A stretch of DNA of 64,000 nucleotides from Archegozetes longisetosus (taxonomy: Eukaryota > Arthropoda > Arachnida > Sarcoptiformes > Trhypochthoniidae): assembly GCA_018873245.2 (NCBI GenBank), contig JAEMBT020000003.1, forward strand, positions 7,397,843 to 7,461,842. Direction: 5' to 3'. A program made the position numbers and the translations under genes. Positions 13,701 to 27,064 of the stretch are shown one piece after another; the first letter of the stretch is position 1; every line of letters starts with the position of its first letter. Under the pieces are notes generated by a model. It was not told where the DNA came from and did no database searches. It saw nothing but the letters and a program-made list of their open reading frames with translations.

Positions 13701-13855
13701 CCACTACCTTAAAACATCACAAGACAGAAGACGCAGAAGGAGACACCCCTAACCAGAACTCAACGCTTAATCCTGTCAAGAGTCCGACTAAGTGTAAATT
13801 GAAATATCAGAATAGAAGCCAAAATACAAGTTTACCTCCAACTGATGTCACTTGA
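10749..13855 (+). CDS. E(Pc): Enhancer of polycomb homologue (EPC1/2)
   Basis: Scaffold subunit of the NuA4/TIP60 histone acetyltransferase complex. Seven exons: 10749-10901, 11150-11727, 11793-11873, 11945-12089, 12168-12568, 12633-12749, 13012-13855; 772 aa with consistent phases. The N-terminal EPcA domain begins MSKLSFRARALDS and contains NRAVPQMPTGMEKEEE, HHLQRAISAQQ and FRRRTEKMQTRKNRKND. The middle has NWPWT and IGFARRRYGRGGR, then HFRPRTP. A Ser/Asn-rich tail carries the conserved block TLDSASVQFA and ends in DVT, as in vertebrate EPCs. An in-frame ATG 30 bp upstream (10719) exists, but the family start is at 10749. Intron 4 (12090-12167) is 78 bp, a multiple of three and free of stops, so retention would add 26 residues. 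Confidence 0.95.
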
Positions 13856-16800
13856 ATACCACTTAACGATACTATTATTTGATTTGATTTCAATTATTAG
13901 TAATTATAAGATGAAACATTTCAGTGCTGTTTGTATGTTGTTATGAATGTTTTGTTTCTTTTGAAACTATAAGTCAATGCGAGTGATACCTTTTAAACCT
14001 TCTTACAATAGATTCCCTCATTTGTCCACTTTTATTACTCTGAGTAAACCATTATTTCTCATAAAAGTCAATACCTGTGCCTCTAATGTCTCATAATAAC
14101 CATAACTGTTGTTTTTCCATTCATTTGCTCAAATGCTAATACAATATGAATTTACATAAGTCCATAACGATGTTGATTGCATGCAACCTTACTTTCTTAC
14201 AGATTCAATTGTTGTGTCTATTATTCTATGATTTGATCGTAACTGCTGTGCAGTATCACTCTATCACATACCTTCTCTCCATTGCTGTAATTATTAATGC
14301 GGTAATATCTCGGTATAGTCAATCCCTAAGCACTGATAATTCATATTCACAATAATAGGTTTCACTACAAACAGATCAACATTACTCGATTCCCATCTGT
14401 CCACAACTGACTAATGCGCGATCACTATTTCGAGGGTCACTTATATTGAGGGTTCACTATATCGGGGGTTCACTATCAACTGATTGACTATATCCAGGTA
14501 TTGTTGTAACGATTTTCTTGTTTCAAAAGAAACAATACCACAAAAGGCAGACACTGTTTTTCCTTTCCTTTCATTAGTGATTATCTCGACAACAGTGTGA
14601 ATCTTTAAATTAATTAAACTAATTCAATGTGTGATATAATGTAGTTTATGCTTTTTGTATTTTACTTTAAGTGATTCATTGATCATTCGTCAATGTTTCA
14701 ATTGTACATAAACATTAATTAGTAATTCTAAACTAAGTAATTCAAAAATAATAATAAAAATAATAAATTCAATGTTATAAAGTTAATATTTTCACCTTCT
14801 TATTACTACTTCTAAACGTCAATTTTTGTACTCTTTTGTGTTAATTGGTTTTAATTTTAAGTTTTGGTTTTTTTTACTTCCATCCAATCAACTGAAGACT
14901 GCAACAGTTTCATGCAGTCCTTAAGAGTTGCAAGTACAGACCATTTAGCTGGATTAGAAGAGTCTATTTGAGACCTGAACCAGGTTATGGACTTTCATGT
15001 TGCAAACAACCTCACTTTATTAGTTTTTCTAATAGAAAAATCAGTTTTAAGAACATTTTCAAAGATAATATGAAATTTTGTTTTTATTTATTCAATCAAT
15101 AATGATAATTAAGAGCAATTTTCGATTTATTTAGTAAATGACTCGACTCATAACAAGTCCTTTTTTCAATCTTGAATTATCTAACGTTATCATTAAAATG
15201 CAACGAGTCAGCTGAGTTTTAGCTAAATCTAACAGTTGCTCTTTCGATCAAACCAGACTGGAGACTAAACTGAAAATCAACTGTTAAACTTTGTTCGATT
15301 ATAAACTGAATTTCTCATAGTGAAGGAAAAATGATGATTACTGAAATTTAATCGTTTACAAACAAATATCTGATATCGTTCTTCTTTTAGATACGAATTT
15401 AATGGTGACATAATCGAATTGCTAATGATGCTCAAAAGCTTATATAATCTTTTTTCTTGGCTTAACTTTCGTTGGAATAACAATTTCCGAAAACAATTTA
15501 AATTTGATTTGAGTTGTCAGGAAATTGAGCAAGATTCGAGGAGTTTCAGTTGGTTCAAGTGAATCAATAGTGAATAGAGTAAAGATGATTGGTTTGTTTA
15601 GGAGTTGCCGCCAAGCCTTCGGGTCTTTTAGCATTGAATTTCGCATTCCGATGAAACAGGCATAAATTATAAACACGGATTTCCGGCATCAAACCTCAGT
15701 TCTTTACTATTCAGCTTAGATACAAACAGTGGAGAATAGAAATATTATATTCCACTTCTCACAGTGAAAAATTAAACTCCAAAAAGATAGTCCTATCAGT
15801 CCTGTGACTGTTTTTCTCAAAATATTTAACTTAAGTTTATTGAACGCAATTAAGATATCGAAAGCGACTAGTCGCCAAAAAATCAACTAAAATACAATTA
15901 GATATATGGCTGAAAATTTCTGATTGTTTAGGATTATGACAAGTGATTAGGAGTAGTGTTGTGATTATGAACTTGGGTTAGAAAAAGACGTCTATTCTGA
16001 GAATGCCTGATAAAACCACAATTTTCTAAAACCTTATTTATGGTGATTGTAGACAGACTTTTTGTAAACTTACTCATTCCAATGTTGACCACACTCACTA
16101 ATCAGACCATACTTTATCTAATGAGTAATATTTTACTAAATGTAATATTGATTAAGATAAGTCTCACACATTGATAGTTCGCTTACTTATGAAATTTCTC
16201 AGCAGTAGTTTTGTTGCAGGAAATGTTTCCTACAGATTCATCGGAAAGGAACTCATATGTTCTCGTGAAACATACGTAAACTTCACTTAAAATTCACTCC
16301 TACTATTAAAAAAAGTTGTCAATTAGACACCAAATAAGTTTTTAAGACTTTAGACTTTTGTTTTTTAAGCCATTTAAATTTGGAGTTTGTTAAAGCAATA
16401 TGGCACTAAAGAGAAGGGTAGAAACGGCGTCGTACGATATCAATCAAGTGATTTATTCATTTTTGAAAATCAAAGTTTAGAGCTGAAAAATTCAAAATTT
16501 CGCATTAACAATCTAGATCTGATGGTTTGAGATTGGACGAGGTGTGGTGACCTCAGGCTTTGATGTGTGGTGTACTAAGCATATGAATCAAATTGCTATT
16601 CATACGATGATTGTGGTTAAGGAGCTCAAATTAATATAATAAATAAAACTATAATGTTAAAAATGAATCCAAATAATTTTAAAACGCAAAACATTAAGAA
16701 ACACTGATGGAATATAACGTAAAAGAGGAGGAGATTTTTAATAAGTGAAACAAACTTTTTGAAAAGTTACAAAAGTAGAAAGACCAAATTTGTATAATAA

Positions 16801-16893
16801 AACTACAGATGTATATTAGAAAGTAAATTTTCACAGGCCTTGTTAGTATTTATATGGCCCTATAATTGATTATATGATATTTTGTATAGACCC
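13856..16893. other. Intergenic, no supported gene
   Basis: Starts with the EPC 3' region. Around 14420-14495 there are tandem copies of a short motif resembling TTCACTATATCGGGGG, which look like a worn transposon end. Overlapping minus-strand frames at 15277-15676 show no recognisable domain. Confidence 0.4.
14420..14495. repeat. Short tandem motif, transposon-end-like
   Basis: Three degenerate copies of a unit close to GGGTTCACTATATCGG follow one another. Reverse-complemented, this resembles pogo/Tigger-type termini, but no matching opposite end was found. Nature uncertain. Confidence 0.35.
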
Positions 16894-16895
16894 TA

Positions 16896-17029
16896 CAGTA
16901 TCTTTGATCTAAGGACTGTGTGACTTGGTTTTCCCCTCTCCCCCATTAAGGAGTACTACTTATTAATGCACAGAACCAATCGCATAATACTATAACGGGG
17001 GTCACGCAGTCCTTAGATCAAAGACACTG
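16896..17029. mobile_element. 134-bp MITE with 29-bp terminal inverted repeats
   Basis: Left arm 16896-16924 begins CAGTATCTTTGATCTAAGGA. Right arm 17001-17029 is its reverse complement with two mismatches. The flanks are TA on the left and CA on the right, consistent with a TA target duplication with one mutation. The CAGT start fits Tc1/mariner-class MITEs. No coding capacity. Confidence 0.7.
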
Positions 17030-17031
17030 CA

Positions 17032-20000
17032 ATTATTTTTATTGTGACGTTTTAAGTGTAATCCCCTCAGTGCTGTTTAAGCTACCCATTAGTGGGCAGT
17101 CTATAGGTGTTGACATTAGAGTTCTTTACAAAAAACCCATAATGGTTACAGTAAGACAAGTTCTGTACATATTATTCTAAACGTGCTCAAGATTTTCGTG
17201 AATGCATTGAAGCCCCTTTAAAGTAGTCTTTGACGCAAAATACGCGCAGTTTTGTTTATATTATGCACTGAACAATTCGATGTAAAACTTTTCTACAAAA
17301 CTTGGGTTCATTTGTAAAGATTTGCGCAGAGATCATACTAACTGCAGATCACACCTCAGACCATTACCGATGAGTTCATATTAGCTTAACAATCTAACTT
17401 TATTGCAACAACTGCAAGTTTAATACTGATAATGACTATCAATCAAAACAAATCAAAAGAAATGAATTTATCTACATTTGATAAGACAATTCAATTGACA
17501 AAAGCATTTAATGCAATTTAAGATTTATAGGTTGAAAGCGAACCCTCTATCAGTTGGACACTTGTTCTACTAATCATCTAGTGTGACTATATTTAAGTAC
17601 GATCTTAAAAGCATATGTTTTGCTCACATCACTCGATCTCCGCAGCTTTGATGACATCAGAACTCCACTTCAACCATAAAATCTTCAGATAGTTCAATCA
17701 ATTTGAATAACCAATTCTTGTCAAAATAATAGAGACTCTCCAAAGAACCAGCTTATCTTCGAGGGGGAGCTGACGAGTCAAGCAATTCGGAATGGAATGT
17801 TAGGTTAGGTCAATCATATCAATTGGAATATCAGTGGAATAAACATACTTGAAACACATGCCATTGTCTTTTGTAGTATTTGCTGCCACGCCAATCAGAC
17901 TTGTTGACCCACCACTCCAATTGCTTTACTTTTGCTTGCTCAACAGTTTAAGTTTAACAAATAACCTCAAAAAACGTTTCACTATTTTATTTTCATTTCT
18001 TAATTTGTATTTCCTTCTTTTTCATCTACTTTCCGTCCAAAAGTCTTTAGCCTTAATCCTTAGTCTAGAATTTGATTAAAAACATGATATTTTCTGAGTA
18101 AGATTCCAGAAGGTCTCTATACCAATAAATACTGATGCCATCTTCATAAATCCGCCTTCGAATTATCGGATTAGGAAAAATTTAGCTTGAATTTGGTGGT
18201 TAGACTCGACCGAAAGTTGCAATTAGAGAACCGAGGCTAGAATACTTCGGCCACTGATTAAAATACAAAAGCTTATACCAGATTTAGATAAGGGTTCAGG
18301 TTTTATAGTTCTATGCACTAAAAGCATAATTTATAACTTTGATAATAATTTATAGTTAAGGAACAATAAAACGAAGCTTTGAAATCCTGAGACTAGACTC
18401 TTATCCTTAAATTACGGCAACACATTTTTAACTTGAGTTTATTACTTTTATTAATATTTTAAGATTATCTTCAAAACACACATATTTAAATTAAATTGAT
18501 CTATAAGATGATAATCTATTCTCCTATCATCTCAAATATAAATTTTTGTGTATTTTCTTTAAAAAAGTATCTTTGTAGTATCTATGATATAATAGATAAA
18601 TTCGCTTCAAAAATTCAAAGTTTTGACCTAAATTCAAAGTTTAATAATTGATTTTAGATGAACTTATTTTGTTTGAATCAATTAATTTGTTAAGATTGTT
18701 TACTAGAATGTACGTTCTGCAAAATAAGTTGTTCTACAATCAAATGCATACAGTACATCTTGAATGACCTCAACCTTATTTCAATTGAGTTTCTATTGGC
18801 AAAAACCTCTTAGAAATAATTAAAACGTTCTCCTAAGATAATAAGCAACAATTTTCAAACCCAATTGAACTGCAACAGTTATAGTGTTTTCAAAAATAAA
18901 GCTCATTTCATAGACACCATTTAATATTTGGAAGAATGAAGGCTTCATTTAAAATAATTCCACTGTTTTGGGCAATGTGAATTTTAAAATATAATTTGCC
19001 TATTTACTTTACAGAGTTGATTGATTTTGGTAGATTCCAATTTCATATTATTATACAAGTTTGCAAACTTCAATTTTATTTTAAAATTGCAACGATGCGA
19101 CAAATATTTTGAATACGGTCTCGAATTGTGCCAATATTTAAATAACATCCATAAAATGAATATATTTGGGTGGTAGTATAAAGTTCAAATCTGCAGAAAT
19201 CAAATTTGTAGTCAATAAGCGATACACAAAAATACGGATTTAACTTCGGGTTTATATAATTTAAGATTTTATTTGATTGAGCGTTATTATTCAGAAAAAT
19301 CAGTCCTCGTCTCGATCTTAATATTATTTTTAAGCTGATTTATAGCTAGATAAGCCGTTGATTCTGCAACTGCAATCGTACAAAGCAAATTCCAAAGAAA
19401 ATATTTGAGAACTCAATTTGAGATTTAATTGAACGATTGGATTAAAATTTATAAACAGACAAACAAACATTATTTATTTCAAAGTTACACAGAACTTTCA
19501 AACTTGTTGAGTGCAGTACAGATGTCAAAGTTTGTGATGTGCCTAGGCTCAAGCCTGAGCCTGAGCTAAGGCTCAGGATGCTTAGAACTCGGCAAAAGCT
19601 TTTTAACATCTGTTGCACTGAGACAGACGAGAGCAAAGGCTCTGTTGTTTTTATATCTTAGATTTAGACGTTGTAAAGTTTATCGAAGCCTTTGAGATAT
19701 AAAGGCATCAAATGAATTGTAGCCAGATATATTAGTGAAAATAAAAATTGATGAAAAAATCAAGTTCTATATTTCAAAAGTGATACTTTATCGCCGCCTT
19801 TCAACTTTGAGACTGTTTTATGTGGCAGAAATAAACCGTGTATAACATGTTGATATGTAAGCGTCGAATCGGCTAAGTATACAAATAATTGTTGGCACCC
19901 CAAACGGGCTCCTATAACCCACCTCCAATATTAGAGTCTGCTTTCTCCATACTACTTTTTTCTAGCTTCCTTTCCATGCTCAGGACATTCCACATTTGTT

Positions 20001-20119
20001 TCTGACATTGAAAAATACTATCCACTCATTCTTAAACGTTAAAACCTCATTCTCTCTCTCTTTCTCTCTTTCTCTCTCTCTTTGTCCTACTCTATAAATG
20101 TGTGAAATTTTTGTTGTAA
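17032..20119. other. AT-rich intergenic sequence upstream of Cdk4/6
   Basis: No gene is supported. Near 19555-19580 short complementary CCTGAGCC/GGCTCAGG blocks form a small hairpin. A pyrimidine tract lies just upstream of the Cdk4/6 start codon. Confidence 0.4.
20050..20084. repeat. CT-rich tract upstream of Cdk4/6
   Basis: Interrupted CTCTCT/TTTCTC run ending about 35 bp before the ATG at 20120, so probably in the promoter or 5' UTR. GAGA-type elements are common in arthropod promoters; function here is inferred only. Confidence 0.5.
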
Positions 20120-22281
20120 ATGCCATCTTGTAATATGCCTGATCCTAATCATGCTCATAATAATGGGATCAATCGTAATCTCACTGTTAGTCAACAGTCT
20201 TCCAGAAGAGATAGACCTTCCGTCAATATATCAACTATAGCTCATCAAAACAACCACGAAATGGCACCCAACAATCCAGCTATTGATACGTATATCGATA
20301 GATCATCAAACATTACTCAGGTAAGTCATTCACTTATCCTTTCGCTTAATTTCTGTCGATTTGATACTCTTCTCTTTGTTTTCTTTTGTTTCAAATTTTC
20401 ACTTTTCTACTATTGATTTAGAGCTCTCACAAAAATTACGAAGAAGTAGCCCTGATAGGGTCGGGAGCTTATGGTACAGTTTACAAAGCAAGAGACCTCA
20501 ACAATGACGGACAGTTGGTTGCACTTAAAAAAGTTCGTGTACCTCTTACTGAAGATGGGGTTCCTATTAGTTTACTCAGGGAAATATCTGTTTTAAAGCA
20601 GCTGCAAAGTTTTGAACATCCAAATGTTGTCAGGTATCATAAACTCTCAACTTTTCATTTAACACAATGTTTTCTGTCTAACAACCTTTAAATTATACGC
20701 AACAATTGCTTCTTTTTAAGGCTTTTAGATATTTGTCATGGAAAACGACTAGAGCAAGAAAGACAATTAATATTGTTTCTGGTTTTTGAACATGTTGAGC
20801 AGGACTTAGCCAGTTATTTACAAAATTGTCCTGCTCCAGGAATAGGCCCCGATAGAATCAAAGTAATCATAGAATCAATCTATTTAGTTTGATCAATAAA
20901 TTTTCATTACCTGTGGTAATGTTACATTACCGGTAACATTGTATACTTAGGGAAAAACAGACTACAATCAAGTGGAGGCTTAAGTTTCAAACTTCTTCAA
21001 TTTTCGTCAACATTAAATATTCTAATTAAAATTTTTAAAAATCAAGTACCTTTAATCAATATAGATATAGATCTTAATCGAGAACAGATTCGGGCAAAGA
21101 TTCCTTATGATTGAAAAAGAACGCTAAAATTTCGTCATTAGTTCCTCCTTTTCCAGTATACAAGAGATCTTTGCCCAAATTTGTTCTCGATTAAGATTTG
21201 TATATTAGGATGATTAAAGACACTTGATTTTTAAAAATTTTAAGGTATTTAATATTGACGAAAATTCATGAAATTTGGAACTTAAGTCTCCATTTAATTG
21301 TAGTTTGTGTGTTTGTCTCTAACTGTACAATACTACTGGTGGGTACCCGGAGGCGCAAAGTTTATTGACCATAACAATATAAATGTTCCAGACCCCTTTA
21401 AATTAACAACTACTTTAAACTTGTTATAGGAACTCATGTTTCAACTGTTGACTGGAGTAGATTTTCTTCATTCTAATCGTATTGTCCACCGAGACTTAAA
21501 ACCTGCTAATATTTTAGTGACAAACGACGGTCAAGTGAAACTGGCCGATTTTGGATTAGCCAGGATTTATCAGCAAACGCAACCTTTGACTGCAGTTGTA
21601 GTCACCCTTTGGTATCGCGCACCTGAAGTATTATTACAATCTAGTTATGCCAGCCCTGTCGATGTTTGGAGTTGTGGATGCATTTTCTCTGAACTTTATA
21701 CGCGTCGACCATTATTTTGCGGACAATCAGAAAATGATCAGTTATGTAAAATATTTGATGTAATAGGCGCTCCGCTTCAGTCTGAATGGCCTAAAGAGTT
21801 ATCATTACCCTGGAGTAATTTTACCAACTTCAGAAAAGTCGATTTTGAGGACATAATTAAAGATATTTGTCCCGATGGCAAAGATTTATTAGAGGTAATA
21901 AACTTTTTGCATCAATTAGAACTGGATATGAGCTAATGATGGAGGTTGCAAATTTTTAAATCTTATTAAATCGCTGCTAACCCTATCAATAGATTTTGTA
22001 CTAATAGACCTAATATACTGTAATAGACTTTCAATTATAACTAATCGTTTGATAATGAATTGTTTAGTCAATACTAAAAAGTTTGAATCAATTTTGCTTT
22101 GTTATAGAAAATGCTGACATTCGACGCAAACAAAAGAATAGGAGCGCGACAAGCACTATGTCACGAATATTTCAAAGAATATGAACTCTACCCTCCAAGG
22201 TACGAAAATAGTATGACTAATGGTAGAGATAAAAATTTTCAGTCTACCAACGATGACAATGCATCACAAGTGTCGAGATGA
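20120..22281 (+). CDS. Cdk4: Cyclin-dependent kinase 4/6
   Basis: Cyclin D-dependent kinase of G1 control. Five exons: 20120-20320, 20422-20633, 20721-20862, 21430-21894, 22108-22281; 397 aa. A 67-residue polar N-terminal extension precedes the kinase domain. Glycine loop GSGAYG at 80-85, catalytic Lys103, helix-C Glu121 in PISLLRE, HRDLKP with Asp207, DFG Asp225 and activation-loop Thr244 in [15 protein letters not shown]. The phrases [19 protein letters not shown] and FEHPNVVR are specific to the Cdk4/6 group. The cyclin-binding motif differs from CDK4 (PISTVRE) and CDK6 (PLSTIRE) by Leu in place of Thr. Intron 3 contains an inverted-repeat element. Convergent with methionyl-tRNA synthetase. 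Confidence 0.95.
20938..21335. mobile_element. Foldback MITE in Cdk4/6 intron 3
   Basis: Two imperfect arms of roughly 150 bp face each other. Shared blocks include ACTACAAT, AATTTTCGTCAA, TTTTTAAAAATCAAGT and CTTAATCGAGAACA. The outer ends (ATTGTAYA-YTTAG) also pair. It lies wholly in the intron, on the safe side of both splice sites. No coding capacity; exact ends are uncertain by about 10 bp. Confidence 0.65.
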
Positions 22282-23672
22282 AGAATATATGCATCAAATC
22301 AAGTTTGAAGTGACAAAATAGTGCACAGGACTTGTTAAACAATAACTTGAACTAAAAGGCATCTGCCTCATTCACTGTAGTCTCTGCACTTATTTACTAG
22401 ATTTTTAAAATATTTTTGAGTAATTTAAAATATTTTAGCCATAATCTGGTGTCAAATCTCTTCAAATGAAACCACAATATATATGATTAGCAGCTATTTA
22501 TCCTAATCTATGAAATTAGCACAAACTAACTCTAAACTAAGCGATTGACTGTCACTATCAATATAGCACTGGTTCCTTAGAGTTAGTGCAAATGAACTTC
22601 ACATATCACTCAATTGTAACTTATTGATTCAAATGAAAATCTTCAAGTGCCATTTCTTCAATGCAGTAATACTGTACATATGGTTCCAAATCATACTAAT
22701 CTAAATCTATTTTTATATTTGCCTCAAATATAATGCTTACAGAATTCTTCCAGTTTAGTCAGAAATACAATTGATTTATATTTGATTGACATTCTTTATT
22801 ATATAGATCCTTATTTTATACATTTTATAATTTAAATATAAACTCAGATCATTTGAAAACTAAACTTTTGGGAAATTAAATTTGATCCACTTTGAGTAGA
22901 CATAAAATGAAGTAATTGGAAATTTGAGAACAGTCAAAATAAGTTATGATTGCTATGAAACCGTTTTTGTATCACAGCATACATATCACATTTTACATAT
23001 CACAAAAACAATTAAATACTTCTAATTTCAAACTAAATTCTCAGTTTTAGTTAAAGCCAATTAGTTTTTGATTGTACTGCACAATAACAAATACCGGTAT
23101 GTCTTCTTTAAAAATAAAATTCAATTTTAATTTTTTCAATATAATTTTCAATACTTTTCGTGTTTTATTTCAGAGAATTGACTTTAAAATAATTTAAAAG
23201 AATAATTCATTCTTGGGTTGAATTCTATTGAATTAGATTTTATTCAGTCGTAAGTTAGTGAAATAAATTAACATTTTGATAATCTGTGCAATAAGTTACA
23301 GATGCTCTAACGGAAAATTCCAGATCCAAGTCAATCCTTTTTAGATTATTCTCAATTAACTTATTCTAAATTCCATTCGTTTAAAATCGTTTGGATCTGC
23401 TTCAGATGTCCAAAATGCCATAAATTATAAGTTATAAATTTAGATTGTATATAGAGTTTTCAGAGTTGAAGATTATCGGAACAGTTTTCAACTTTTCTTT
23501 TTTAAATTTTCAAGATTTTAGAGAGCTCTTTTCAAACCAATAAACCATTTTTATAGACTTTCGATTTTCAATAGAAATTCATTCGGAGTTATAAACATAA
23601 AATTTTTGAAAAACTTCAAAGAAATCTTTTTAAAGCTGATATAAGTTACGCGTGAAGAAGTAAATGAAAGCA
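22282..23672. other. 3'-3' intergenic region
   Basis: Lies between the convergent Cdk4/6 and MetRS genes and holds both 3' UTRs. No other gene is recognised. Confidence 0.45.
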
Positions 23673-26124
23673 TCAATTATCTGTTTTTTTCTTACTTTTT
23701 TTAGCATTACTCGCTCCTGTATTACCTGAAATACTACTCAATTGTTGCTTCAAATTCAATAGAATTTTAACTTCTGCGTCAATCGTCTCCTTAGCTGCTT
23801 TTTCAGCTTTTAATTTTCTAACTTTGTCTCCTTGTTCTGTTATTAATTTATTGATTTCATCTACATTCACCTTCTGATCAACGACTGAGTTTTCTTTTGC
23901 TTCGTTTTGTTTACCGGTGAATCTGTTTCTTAATTCATCAATTTCCTTTTGTTCAAATTTCTTGAAAAGCGGTTGAGGCTATGTATAAAAGCAAACACAC
24001 TCTTCAGTAACAATCAAAGCAATCAATTTCATACGATCAAAAAAGTCGTACTGCAAATATTTTAGAAGCAATTCAAACAACGAACCAATCAGTTCATAAG
24101 TGAAAGTACTTAAGTTGACTTTTTTGATTCAATTAAATTATATACATATCGTCGAGCAAATGATACGAAGTGACACAATCTGTGACGTTATTTCATTTAG
24201 AGTTAGGGCTTCATAACAATCACCCAACGATATTTCCATTGTTCAATTGAATGGTACAAACCTTCCCAATTTTATGTCCAGATTTAAGGATACAATGAAA
24301 TTGACTATTCTTGGGCAATAGATTACTTTTGAAGTTCAACTGATCTTGTAGTTGCTTACATGTTTCAGGCATGTAAGGCAACAAAAGAATCGAAATCAGT
24401 GCCGATATGTTTGCAGATAAGCCCATGATAGTACCGGCGCGAGATCTTAAGAAAGATGATCAAATACAAATAAACATTATAAACTCAGATTAAATCAAGC
24501 GGCATATATTTGAAACTAACTTTAGTTCTGGTTCTCCTTTGATTAACTCCCATGGCTTTGCCGTTTGAATGTATTGATTCCCAATACGACTTATATTAAG
24601 AATAGGTTTGATGCCATCACGAAGTTTCACCTTATCCATAAGAGCTATATAGCTAGCTAATTCTCTGTTGATTTGTGCTAACAATAACTTGTCTGCATCT
24701 TCTAGATTTATGTCAGGAACAACACCATCGAAGTTATTATTGAGAAAAACTAGAGCTCTGTTGATAAAGTTTCCCAAATTATTCAATAGTTCTGAATTGT
24801 TTTTGTTCATCAGATCGGTCCAGCTGAAAGTAGTGTCTTGTGATTCCGGACGAATGTACAGCAAATAAAATCTCCAGATATCAGACGGAATACCAGTATC
24901 TTTGGCATTATCACCAAACACTCCAACACCACGACTTTTAGAGAATTTGCTGTCTTCGTAGTTAAGGTATTCAACGGCTGGAATGTGCCTAACAAGAGTC
25001 CAATTATCTTCAGTTCCGATCAAGCACGATGGGAATATAATTGCATGAAACGGAACATTATCTTTACCAAGGAAATGGTAGAGATCTACTTCCTCAGGAT
25101 TCTTCCACCATTTTTCCCACTGTTTGTTGTGATGAGCGGTAATAGAAGGATAACCGATCGGAGCGTCAAACCAAACATAAAACACTTTATCAGTGAATCC
25201 TTCCAGAGGAACAGGCGTTCCCCACTTAAGATCTCTCGTAATACATCTTGGTTTAAGGCCTTCTCTTAGCCAGGAGGCAGCAATAACTCTAGCTGTTTGT
25301 GACCAACAATTATCGTTGTCTTCAGCAGTCTTCTTAAACCAAACTTCTAGTTTTTCCTGTAATTTTGGTAAGTCTAGGAACAAATGTTTGGATGACTTTA
25401 ATTCTGGAGTTGTGCTACAAATCTTACACCTTGGTTCTTTTAATTCGACTGTATTGATCAATTTTCCGCATTTGTCACATTGGTCTCCACGTGCATCAAC
25501 ATATTGACAATGCGGACAAATACCTTCGACAAATCTGTCGGCCAAAAATCGTTGACAATTCGAGCAAAACAATTGGTTCGTTTCGTCCTCGAATAAATAC
25601 TGGTTTTTATGTAACTTCCAGAATATGTCTTGAGCGATTTCTGTCTGCTCTTCAGTAGTAGTTCTACCGAAATAATCGCACGAGATGTTAAACCAATCAT
25701 ATATTTCTTTGTGAACCTTATAGTATTTGTCGCAAATTTCTCTAGGAGTCACACCTTCTTCGAGAGCCTTGGTTTCAGTAGCGGTTCCGTATTCATCAGT
25801 TCCACACAAGAAGACTGTATTCAAGCCCTTAATACGACAATAACGAGCAAAGACATCAGCGCTTAGTATTGAACCGATAATGTTTCCCAAATGGGGCACA
25901 TTATTGACATACGGCAGGGCACTCGTTATCAAAATATTCTTCTCTCCACTAATTGGTATCTTTTCCTTTGCTTCATTCTCACGATACAACTCACCGCTTA
26001 TCGACCACTCGTTAAAAGCTGTTTCTAATTCTTCCACAGAAACCTCCAAATCCGATGCTGAGCTTTGTTTTTCCATTGCTTTTGGTTTTTGATTTGTTTG
26101 ATCTGTTTTATCTTTGTTATTCAT
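23673..26124 (-). CDS. MARS1: Methionyl-tRNA synthetase, cytoplasmic
   Basis: Class I synthetase that charges tRNA-Met with methionine. Three exons on the minus strand: 26124-24521, 24445-24262, 23978-23673; 697 aa. HIGH-type motif HLGN at about 78-81, four CxxC zinc-knuckle pairs between about 187 and 236, and KMSKS-type KFSKS at about 393-397. The anticodon-binding region follows ([12 protein letters not shown]). The last 60 residues form a WHEP domain ([17 protein letters not shown]) with a Lys-rich tail. The GST-like N-terminal domain of vertebrate enzymes (about 900 aa) is absent; the frame upstream of the chosen ATG closes at a stop with no other ATG. An upstream exon cannot be fully excluded. 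Confidence 0.95.
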
Positions 26125-26499
26125 GATTCCGGTCTTATTGAGATTGTTTTTATACCAGACTAGTGATAATTTGGGAAACTGATGAAAGTGTTGGCATTAG
26201 TTGCAACATGGGGTCTGACTATTCATAATTTACGTCAATTCAAACTGCATCATTTGCGACCTCAGGCCACACAAAACAAGTCCAGTTCAAAATAATAGTA
26301 GTTTTAATGAAACATTATTTATATAAAACTATTAGTTATAATCGCTTAAGTTGTTAATAACTGATAATAATTCATATTTGCAAAAATATGTAAATGAGAT
26401 AACAGAAGAAAAACAAATTTTTCATGATAGAGTTATTAAATGTCTACCATCCGTTTCGCTGTAGCATTCAATTTAAAGGTATATGAGTATAGAGTTGCG

Positions 26500-26648
26500 T
26501 ACACACCGATTCCTACGCTGCTACGCGTCACTCACCTAAACTAACTTTGACTAACTTAACCTAAATAGTTATAATTAGTATTTTAGGTTGAGTTAGCCAG
26601 GATTAGTCTATATGAATGGTGCGTAGCAGTGCCAATAGATATACACCT
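26500..26648. repeat. Short foldback element
   Basis: Outer blocks GCTGCTACGC and GCGTAGCAGT, and inner blocks CTAACTTAACCTAAA and TTTAGGTTGAGTTAG, pair as an imperfect inverted repeat. It is probably a worn MITE; no target duplication was identified. Confidence 0.45.
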
Positions 26649-27064
26649 AGCACTATCCTGTTTCATTTTTCAATTCAGTACTATGGAGAAACAAGAAACG
26701 TATATTTGCCAACTCATTCACGTCAAGTGTTTACCAGTTTTCATTTATTACAATTCTGTTGAAATCCATATCACAGATAGATTGCATTCGTATTGCATTT
26801 TTATCATGAAATTGTATGTTTTGAAAGAGATTCTTAGAATTAGATTACTAAATAATTTATCTTCAATTACCTAGAAGATCAGTGGTCACTTTTCAGTAAC
26901 CGAATGAGGTATCTCAAGCTATAGTGACTACTAAAGTATCAATTTTAAGAAGTTGTGAAACCAGAAAGGAATTTAATATTATTGATATATGTAATGAAAA
27001 TTTTTACACAATAGTACAGATCTTAGTTCTAAATTATTGAATTATTTTGATATTATAAATGAAT

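Noticed and set aside
15277..15676. Two minus-strand frames of 68 and 78 codons
   Set aside because: They overlap in different frames, with no recognisable family, signal peptide or promoter. Possibly coding but not supportable.
17849..18079. Hydrophobic 76-codon frame
   Set aside because: Hydrophobicity comes from T-rich DNA; there is no start context or family match.
19555..19580. CCTGAGCC/GGCTCAGG hairpin
   Set aside because: Eight-base arms within a short CTGAG-rich patch; likely a simple repeat rather than a terminator or RNA gene.
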